Source of the DNA: Carboxydocella sporoproducens DSM 16521
Lineage (GTDB): Bacteria; Bacillota; GCA-003054495; Carboxydocellales; Carboxydocellaceae
Length of the DNA stretch: 64,000 nt
Direction: 5' to 3'
Assembly (NCBI RefSeq): GCF_900167165.1
Contig: NZ_FUXM01000010.1
Coordinates: forward strand, 1-64,000
Shown here: positions 58,300-64,000 of the stretch, piece after piece
How the letters are laid out: every line of letters starts with the position of its first letter
Position numbering within the stretch: the stretch's first letter is position 1
Program-made: the position numbers and the translations under genes
Notes under the pieces: generated by a model
Databases searched by the model: none
The model's input: the letters and a program-made list of their open reading frames with translations, nothing else
What the model was told of the DNA's origin: nothing

Positions 58300-58776
58300 T
58301 TATTTTTGTACAACAAAATCCGAGAAATATACATTTTTCACCATACCTGGGAGAGTTTTTTCATTGAGCGTCTTGGTAATTTCCTTGGCTAAATTAACCA
58401 TGGAATCTGACTGGGTAACATCTTCCAGTGTTTTACTTCTTAATATATTAATAATATCATTGCGAATAATCGCTTCCCTAGCTTTAGCTGTTGCCTCATT
58501 TTTTGCATTAGTTAATTCTATAGTAACTTTGGTTTTTAAATAGGGTGAAGCCTCGGGATCATTTAAATTAACTATAAATTCTCCAGCTTCAATAATCGGT
58601 CCTATTTCTGATGATTTGCTTTCAGTAGCTGCTGGTTGCTTGGTCAAACTCGGCAATAGACTTTTAATTAAAAAATAATTGGTTCCTACTACCGCTACAA
58701 CGATAATGATTATTGCTATCCCAATGGTAAAATAGATTTTGTTGCTTTTGGTTTCCTTGTTGGTCTCTGAAGCCAA
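58300..58776 (-). CDS. fliL: Flagellar basal body protein FliL
   Basis: FliL is a single-pass membrane protein next to the stator. The 158-residue protein has one membrane helix (IYFTIGIAIIIIVVAVVGTNY in part) and a periplasmic domain with the EFIVNLNDPEASPYLKTKVTIEL pattern in parts. The TTG start at 58776 follows GGGGGTG. It is in the AT-rich block between motB and fliM. Confidence 0.93.
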   Translation of the reverse strand: MASETNKETKSNKIYFTIGIAIIIIVVAVVGTNYFLIKSLLPSLTKQPAATESKSSEIGPIIEAGEFIVNLNDPEASPYLKTKVTIELTNAKNEATAKAREAIIRNDIINILRSKTLEDVTQSDSMVNLAKEITKTLNEKTLPGMVKNVYFSDFVVQK

Positions 58777-58794
58777 CCTTTACACCCCCATTTA

Positions 58795-59607
58795 TCATTT
58801 TGGTTCTTTCTCTGATTCAGAAGAATGCAGAATTACTATATCAACCCTTCTATTTCTGCTGCGATTTTCTTCTGATGTATTAGGTACTATCGGCTTGTAT
58901 TCACCATATCCTGCAGCAGATAATTTTTGGGGGGACAATCCATGTTTTTCAATTAAATAAATCAATACCGTAGTAGCACGATCCGTTGATAATTGCCAGT
59001 TACTTGGATATTTACTATTTTTAATAGGTACGTTATCAGTATGTCCCTCAATTCTGATCGGATTATTTAGTTGTTTAAGTAACCCGGCCATCTGATCCAG
59101 AACCTTTATCGCCATCGGTGTTAAATTGGCTTTACCTGTGTCAAACATAACAGAATCTGCCAGGCTTATAACCAGGCCCCGCTCCTCGATATTCATTATC
59201 ACTCTATTTTTAAACCCTAATTTAGCAGCATATTTCTCTATTTGTTCTTTTATTTTTTGAAACTCCTCATTTTCTTTTTTTCTGATTTCCATTTCCTGTT
59301 TTTTCTTTTTTAACAATTCCAAATCGCTACTACTTTGTTCTTCTGGTGCTGGTACTTTAACTGTCGAAGCTCCCCCTTGATCAAGAACAACGCTGCTACC
59401 GCCACTTGAACTATTAAATGCAATCGCTAAAGAATGCGCCAATGCTTGATATTTTTTGGCATCAGTCTGCGACATGGAATACATAATAACAAAAAAAGCT
59501 AGTAATAAGGTAATCAAATCGGCATATGTTAGCAACCAGCGAAGCTCGCCGCTGCCGCCATGCCCCCCTCCACCGCCCGAACTGTCAGATTTTTGTTTGC
59601 GTGCCAT
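58795..59607 (-). CDS. motB: Flagellar stator protein MotB
   Basis: MotB anchors the stator to peptidoglycan. The 270-residue protein has the proton-binding Asp30 in the single membrane helix (TYADLITLLLAFFVIMYSM), a long charged linker at about 80-135, and a C-terminal OmpA-like domain (IRIEGHTDNVPIKN ... LSTDRATTVLIYLI). Its N-terminus is glycine rich. It lies three bases after motA. Confidence 0.96.
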   Translation of the reverse strand: MARKQKSDSSGGGGGHGGSGELRWLLTYADLITLLLAFFVIMYSMSQTDAKKYQALAHSLAIAFNSSSGGSSVVLDQGGASTVKVPAPEEQSSSDLELLKKKKQEMEIRKKENEEFQKIKEQIEKYAAKLGFKNRVIMNIEERGLVISLADSVMFDTGKANLTPMAIKVLDQMAGLLKQLNNPIRIEGHTDNVPIKNSKYPSNWQLSTDRATTVLIYLIEKHGLSPQKLSAAGYGEYKPIVPNTSEENRSRNRRVDIVILHSSESEKEPK

Positions 59608-59610
59608 ATA

Positions 59611-60393
59611 TTATTTCTCCCCTCCTTCAACAGGGAGCTGAGACCTAATTTTGGGAGATAAAAATGCCATTAGCTTTTCTTTTACAATCCTGGGGTTTTC
59701 ACCTGCCTGAATGGAAAGTATTCCCTCTATCATTATTTCTCTGATAAGTTGTTCAGTGCTACTTTTACCTTTTAGTTTGTTTGCCAGCGGCAAAAAGATA
59801 ACGTTTGCGGAAGACACTCCATAAAATGTCGCTATAAAAGCGGTGGCAATAGCCGGCCCCAGCCCGGCTACATCCGATAAGTTACCCAAAACGTGAACCA
59901 GCCCCATAACAGTCCCAATAATCCCCATTGTCGGTGCAAAACCACCGGCAGTTTCAAAGATACTTGCGCTGCGATGATGTCTTTGTTCTAAAAAGGCCAA
60001 TTCTGTTTCCAAAATATTTCTAACAAGTTCCGGGTCTGTACCGTCAACGATTAATTGTATTCCTTTACGTAAAAAATCATCGTCCATGCTACTTGTCTCA
60101 TTTTCTAAAGCAAGTAAACCTTCTCTTCTGGCTCTTTCAGCAAAACTGACCAGGTTTTCAATAACACTGATCGGGTCAGTTTTTTGAGTAGTAAAAGCTA
60201 TTTTTAATACCTTTCCGATTTCTTTTATATCTTCAAGGGAATAACAGATCAGGGTAGCCCCTATGGTGCCGCCAAAGACCAGTAAAGCCGCTGATTCGTT
60301 GATTAATGAATGTAGTTCCCCACCTTCTAAAATAACACTGATCAACAGCGAAGCAATCGCTAAAACCAGACCAATGATTGTCGCTAAGTCCAC
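59611..60393 (-). CDS. motA: Flagellar stator protein MotA
   Basis: MotA forms the stator ion channel with MotB. The 260-residue protein has four hydrophobic helices. The C-terminal pair contains GFAPTMGIIGTVMGLVHVLG and GPAIATAFIATFYGVSSANV in parts. The GTG start follows GAGGTG. It lies between flbD and motB. Confidence 0.96.
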   Translation of the reverse strand: MDLATIIGLVLAIASLLISVILEGGELHSLINESAALLVFGGTIGATLICYSLEDIKEIGKVLKIAFTTQKTDPISVIENLVSFAERARREGLLALENETSSMDDDFLRKGIQLIVDGTDPELVRNILETELAFLEQRHHRSASIFETAGGFAPTMGIIGTVMGLVHVLGNLSDVAGLGPAIATAFIATFYGVSSANVIFLPLANKLKGKSSTEQLIREIMIEGILSIQAGENPRIVKEKLMAFLSPKIRSQLPVEGGEK

Positions 60394-60403
60394 TATTTAC
60401 ACC

Positions 60404-60601
60404 TCACTTCTCTACCGGGAACATACCAATCTGGCGTTTATAGTGAATTACTTTTCCAATAATTTCATCTACACTTTCCTGCACAACAACTTTTTTGCCA
60501 CTAACAAGGGATATCACCGTATCTGGGGTTTGTTCTATAAACTCTATTTGCTCGCAATTGACAACAAACTCTTTTCCATTTAAACGCGTGACCTTTATCA
60601 T
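60404..60601 (-). CDS. flbD: FlbD family protein (SwrD-like)
   Basis: This is a 65-residue protein with the FlbD pattern MIKVTRLNGKEFVVNCEQIEFIE... in parts and GKKVVVQESVDEII near the end. It lies between flgE and motA, as FlbD/SwrD does in many Firmicutes, where it increases motor power. It is separated from flgE by a strong hairpin. Confidence 0.92.
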   Translation of the reverse strand: MIKVTRLNGKEFVVNCEQIEFIEQTPDTVISLVSGKKVVVQESVDEIIGKVIHYKRQIGMFPVEK

Positions 60602-60619
60602 TTATGTCACCTTCTAATT

Positions 60620-60651
60620 AATCCAAGCAGCCGAGAGCGGCTGCTTGGATT
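60620..60651 (-). other. Strong hairpin between flgE and flbD
   Basis: A perfect 14-bp stem (60638-60651 with 60620-60633) encloses a 4-nt loop. No T run follows on the minus strand (AATTAGAAGG), so it is not a normal intrinsic terminator. It could protect the 3' end of hook mRNA or slow transcription. Confidence 0.8.
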
Positions 60652-60662
60652 ATCAATTTAAA

Positions 60663-62747
60663 CTACCTCTTTAGATTAACCAGTTCCTGTAACATTTCAT
60701 CAGAAGTAGTTATAATCCGTGAATTGGCCTGGAACCCCCTCTGGGTCACAATCATATCAGTGAATTCCTGGCTCAAATCCACATTGGACATTTCCAGCGC
60801 CCCGGGGGTAATAGAACCCCGTCCACCTGTGCCAGCCGGGCCAATCTGGGCCAAACCGGAGTTGTTGGAACGTTTGAAAAGGTTTTCGCCCATTTTCATC
60901 AACCCGCCCGGATTATTGAAATTAGCAATAGCAATTACTGCCAGATCTTTGGTAAAACCGTTAGAGAATATACCGGTAACTGTCCCATTCTTGTCGATGG
61001 TAAAGCTCTGCAAAGTACCCGCCGGGTTCCCGTTCTGGTTAACAGCACTGGCTGTAAAAGGCGAAGTGTACTGAGTAAGGGACTTGAAATCAGGAATAAT
61101 ATTTACTGTCTTGGCCCCGGAAGGGGAAAAACTATAAGCTCTGGTCAAATTTATATTTTTCGGATCGATAATCAAGTTTGCCAGTCGGGTTTCATCAGCT
61201 TTTAACTGACCGCTCTGATCGAAAATAATATAGCCATATCTGGGATTAAGTTTATCGATTCCCAGGCTAGTTTGTACCTTTAACAAATCATCAACATATT
61301 CAGGACTATATGTTGTCGTGTACCATCTAGCGGTATCTACAGTACTACCGCCATATTCGATAGTTATCGTGTCTCCATCCTTAACCTTGATACTTCTGGT
61401 TGCGGCATTAGATGCGCCATTGGTAAAATTAAAATCACTTTGGAAAATACCTGTATCAGGACCTGTTTCTGTTAAAGTTATTGTAAAACCAGTAGGGTCA
61501 CTATCCGAATAAATTTTTATTGTTATAGTTTCAGCTACTGAAGGATCAGTATTGGCAGCGGGATCTGTTACGGTAAGCGGATAAGGAACACCTAAATTAT
61601 CAATATAATAATTATTGCCAAATACGGTGCCCGCTCCAGTATACGGTGCAGTTACATTCAAACTATAGTCTCCGGAAAATTTGGGGTTGCCAGCAGCTAC
61701 CTGTTTATTTGCCTCCACTGCCGCATAAGCTGCTTCTAAAATAAATAGCTTTTGGGCTACATCCAATGAATCAAAATTAGCCGCGCCCCCCGTGAGATAC
61801 GATACCTGGTCACGAATGGAAAAGGCTGGATTACCAGTATCCTGAACCAGATCAGAGAATTTTAAGTCCTTAGTAATCGGCTTGCCATCTATGGTAACAT
61901 TAGGGTTTGCCAGAAAAGCTGCTCTCTGGGCCAGGTTTAATACCTGATATTGCGTTTCCAGCTTCGTGGTTGGTGTAGGAATAGGATCTCCAGGGCCTCC
62001 AGGTAATAACGAATCATAGGTGTCAAATTGACCGATAAAAGTTTGAATTATCGCATCGTTATTACCTAAGCTAACTGTATAACCCCAGGTGGTATTTCCA
62101 TCAGCATCAACAGATAATTTTTCGAAGTTTGTCACTATAGTATGGGCATTGCCAACAGAATCATAAACCTCTACCTGTGTCTGATGAACAGTCCCAAGTT
62201 TGGCACTGGCATCCAGATTGTTGGCATAGGTCACTGCTTCGGTTGCCTGAGGTTTCATGGACTGACCGATGGGAATAGTGATATTAGTTAAGCTGGTATT
62301 AGTGACTATCTTGCCATAGGCATCAACTGTGGTCCAACCCATTACCTTCATCCCGTTGGAGGCAAAAATCAGATTGCCATCCTGGTCCAGGTCAAAAATC
62401 CCGGTTCTGGTATAGAGCTGATCCGCACCATCAGAAAGGATAAAGAAACCATCCCCCTGCAGGGCCAGGTCAGTGGTCTTGCCAGTAGACTGCAGGTTAC
62501 CCTGGGTCTGAACATAATCGATGCTGGCCACCTGGACACCCAGACCTACCTGTTGAGCATTGACGCCACCGCGCCCCCCTTGAGGAGCAGAGGCACCTCG
62601 AATGGTTTGTACCAGCATTTCCTGAAAATTAACCCGTCCTCTTTTAAACCCAACCGTATTTATATTAGCAATATTATTACCGATCACATCCATTTTGGTT
62701 TGATGATTTCTCAAACCCGACACACCAGAGAATAATGAACGCATCAT
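60663..62747 (-). CDS. flgE: Flagellar hook protein FlgE with inserted surface domain
   Basis: FlgE builds the hook. The N-terminus (MRSLFSGVSGLRNHQTKMDVIGNNIANINTVGF in parts) and the C-terminus (MSNVDLSQEFTDMIVTQRGFQANSRIIT in parts) form the conserved D0/D1 core. Between about residues 245 and 500 lies a long insertion. Its part 405-480 reads ETITIKIYSDSDP ... LTETGPDTGIFQSDF ... VKDGDTITIEYG, a pattern seen in bacterial and archaeal surface proteins. The total of about 694 residues is long for a hook protein. The ATG at 62747 is 11 nt after GAGGAGG; a TTG at 62753 is possible. Confidence 0.94.
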   Translation of the reverse strand: MMRSLFSGVSGLRNHQTKMDVIGNNIANINTVGFKRGRVNFQEMLVQTIRGASAPQGGRGGVNAQQVGLGVQVASIDYVQTQGNLQSTGKTTDLALQGDGFFILSDGADQLYTRTGIFDLDQDGNLIFASNGMKVMGWTTVDAYGKIVTNTSLTNITIPIGQSMKPQATEAVTYANNLDASAKLGTVHQTQVEVYDSVGNAHTIVTNFEKLSVDADGNTTWGYTVSLGNNDAIIQTFIGQFDTYDSLLPGGPGDPIPTPTTKLETQYQVLNLAQRAAFLANPNVTIDGKPITKDLKFSDLVQDTGNPAFSIRDQVSYLTGGAANFDSLDVAQKLFILEAAYAAVEANKQVAAGNPKFSGDYSLNVTAPYTGAGTVFGNNYYIDNLGVPYPLTVTDPAANTDPSVAETITIKIYSDSDPTGFTITLTETGPDTGIFQSDFNFTNGASNAATRSIKVKDGDTITIEYGGSTVDTARWYTTTYSPEYVDDLLKVQTSLGIDKLNPRYGYIIFDQSGQLKADETRLANLIIDPKNINLTRAYSFSPSGAKTVNIIPDFKSLTQYTSPFTASAVNQNGNPAGTLQSFTIDKNGTVTGIFSNGFTKDLAVIAIANFNNPGGLMKMGENLFKRSNNSGLAQIGPAGTGGRGSITPGALEMSNVDLSQEFTDMIVTQRGFQANSRIITTSDEMLQELVNLKR

Positions 62748-62824
62748 ACGCAATCAAACCTCCTCTTTTTGTACCGCTTCAGTCAGTCCACGGCACCTGG
62801 GCCTCCTCACTGAGGTCCAGCCCG

Positions 62825-63202
62825 TTAATCCATAATTACAGCACAATCTATATTGGTAAAGACATTTTCCTTCATTGCTTCTTTGGTTACCGCTGTAATT
62901 ACAGTCCTGTTTTTGATACTTACCACATAAGCCGTATTATCCAGCCAGATTAGCGCTTCCTTTGCTCCTTTTGCAGCAGCTTTGGCGACAGCATCTTCCA
63001 GTTTTTGCTGAGCCCTTTCACTGATGGTGCTGTTTCTGAGGCCCAATCGTTCTAAGGCATGGCCGGAAAACTTCAACTTTTGCTTGTTTACCGCTTGTTG
63101 CAGGATCCCCGCAAAATTAACGTTTTTGCTGATGCCATGCCCAGGCTGATTGACAGCAGGTTTTATACTCTGACCGGTAATTCCGCGTAACATCTCACTC
63201 AT
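62825..63202 (-). CDS. Flagellar operon protein, TIGR02530-like
   Basis: This is a 125-residue protein with KLKFSGHALERLGLRN in the middle and ALIWLDNTAYVVSIKNRTVITAVTKEAMKENVFTNIDCAVI in parts at the end. It matches the small flagellar operon protein (TIGR02530 type) usually found between flgD and flgE. GGGAGGG lies before the ATG. Function not established. Confidence 0.9.
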   Translation of the reverse strand: MSEMLRGITGQSIKPAVNQPGHGISKNVNFAGILQQAVNKQKLKFSGHALERLGLRNSTISERAQQKLEDAVAKAAAKGAKEALIWLDNTAYVVSIKNRTVITAVTKEAMKENVFTNIDCAVIMD

Positions 63203-63221
63203 AGCTCTCTATCCCTCCCGG

Positions 63222-63617
63222 TCACAGGCTAACTTCCAAAATCTGTTCAATGCTTACAACTTGATCATTAACTGTCAGTTTTACCTGTCCATCTACCTTC
63301 TGAGCTGCAGTTACCAGCCCGGAAATAACTCTTTCCTGCCCTTTTTCATCAGTCAATTTGGCTTTAACCGTCTTGCCGAGCAGTTCAGTTCCTCGTAACA
63401 AGTTAACATTTAAGTTCAGGTTCTGCATTTGTTCCAGGCTGCTGAACTGGGCCAGTTGGGCAATAAAATCCTTATCTTCCATAGGGCGCAGCGGATCCTG
63501 ATAGCGCAATTGAGTGGTCAGCAACTGTAGAAACGCATCTTTGCCCAGGTCTTTATTATTTGCTTTTGGTGCTACCCCACCCTGATTGGTAGTTTGCTGA
63601 ACCTTACTGATAGTCAT
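63222..63617 (-). CDS. flgD: Hook capping protein FlgD
   Basis: FlgD caps the growing hook. From the ATG at 63617 (AAGGAGGTG upstream) it has 131 residues. It shows the family core GKDAFLQLLTTQLRYQDPLRPMEDKDFIAQLAQFSSLEQM in parts. It is the short form without the extra C-terminal domains. It lies 13 bp after fliK. Confidence 0.95.
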   Translation of the reverse strand: MTISKVQQTTNQGGVAPKANNKDLGKDAFLQLLTTQLRYQDPLRPMEDKDFIAQLAQFSSLEQMQNLNLNVNLLRGTELLGKTVKAKLTDEKGQERVISGLVTAAQKVDGQVKLTVNDQVVSIEQILEVSL

Positions 63618-63630
63618 CTTTCTCACCTCC

Positions 63631-64000
63631 TTAAGCTCGATAATTAATCTGACTCAGTTTGATTTCAGCAGCAGTTTCGCTGTGCTCCAGCTCTTCCTGC
63701 AACCATGTACGAAGGGAACGTTTTGTGAACTGCTTGAACATACCCGAATTTCTCTCTCGCTGTTCCTGCTGAAACTGCTGAAATATCCCGTTCTGCAGGT
63801 CTGAAACAGTAAGTTGTCCCAGTTTCAGCCCCTGGTCAGCCAGGCTTTGTTTGAGATTAGCAAGATCTGCCTCAATAGTTTGACGCACGAAACTATCCAG
63901 AACCTTGATTTCCCCTTGCAAAACTCCGTTTTCCACTTTGAGGACAATTTCCAGCTTCCCTAGATGTTCAGGTTTTAATTGAATTTCAATGGTCGTTTTT
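63631..64000 (-). CDS. fliK: Flagellar hook-length control protein FliK, C-terminal part
   Basis: The frame is open to the right edge of the window, so the gene's 5' end is outside. The visible 122 residues begin KTTIEIQLKPEHLGKLEIVL, the conserved hook-length control domain motif (LxPexLG). A Gln-rich helical C-terminus follows. It is followed by flgD, the usual order. An internal start at 63936 is not the real start. Confidence 0.9.
   Translation of the reverse strand, partial: KTTIEIQLKPEHLGKLEIVLKVENGVLQGEIKVLDSFVRQTIEADLANLKQSLADQGLKLGQLTVSDLQNGIFQQFQQEQRERNSGMFKQFTKRSLRTWLQEELEHSETAAEIKLSQINYRA

Overview
The window is a contiguous piece of the chromosome of an endospore-forming, flagellated member of the Clostridia. 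The evidence is a Gram-positive PolC replicase, the dipicolinate synthase genes dpaAB with a sigma-K-like promoter, spore-linked genes (MlpA, YlxY, YmxH and YtvI types) and a gene order that closely follows the Bacillus subtilis rnj-dap-dpa-pnp-infB-polC-cdsA-rpsB-che-fli order. Base composition is mostly 45-50 % GC. I cannot name the species; a thermophilic Peptococcaceae- or Carboxydocella-like organism is only a guess. Everything is on the minus strand except one partial gene at the left edge, so the operons read from right to left.

Reading in the direction of transcription (64000 down to 1):
(1) 63.9-39.5 kb is a large flagellar/chemotaxis operon: fliK end, flgD, a TIGR02530-like gene, flgE, flbD, motAB, fliL, fliM, fliY, cheY, fliOPQR, flhB, flhA, flhF, flhG, a PilZ flagellar brake, cheB, cheA, cheW, cheC, cheD, fliA, fapA and three small genes ending in an MltG-like protein without a catalytic domain.
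(2) 39.5-36.3 kb holds rpsB-tsf-pyrH-frr plus a 55-residue ferredoxin gene, driven by a strong promoter just after the flagellar operon.
(3) 36.3-23.0 kb holds envelope and isoprenoid genes (uppS, cdsA, a YtvI-like permease, dxr, rseP, ispG), then proS, a GT2 glycosyltransferase, polC and a GNAT acetyltransferase.
(4) 22.9-15.1 kb is the rimP-nusA-rnpM-ylxQ-infB-rbfA-nrnA-truB-ribF operon.
(5) 15.1-12.2 kb holds a DUF4258-like gene, rpsO and pnp. 12.1-8.2 kb holds a D,D-carboxypeptidase, ylxY, mlpA, dut and ymxH.
(6) 8.2-2.3 kb is a lysine-riboswitch-controlled dapB followed by dpaA-dpaB-asd-dapG-dapA. rnj (RNase J) follows with its own promoter.

The most interesting regulatory logic is in region 6. 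dapB sits directly after the lysine riboswitch. A very good sigma-K promoter match lies between dapB and dpaA. During sporulation the mother cell could therefore transcribe the genes that make dihydrodipicolinate and turn it into dipicolinic acid, without transcribing the competing lysine-branch enzyme DapB. Other points worth a look are a ten-A tract that puts the ylxY signal peptide out of frame, an AT-rich fliM-fliL-motB-motA-flbD block, a hook protein with an inserted surface-type domain, and a ferredoxin gene near the isoprenoid genes. I found no CRISPR array, insertion sequence, prophage, tRNA or rRNA.
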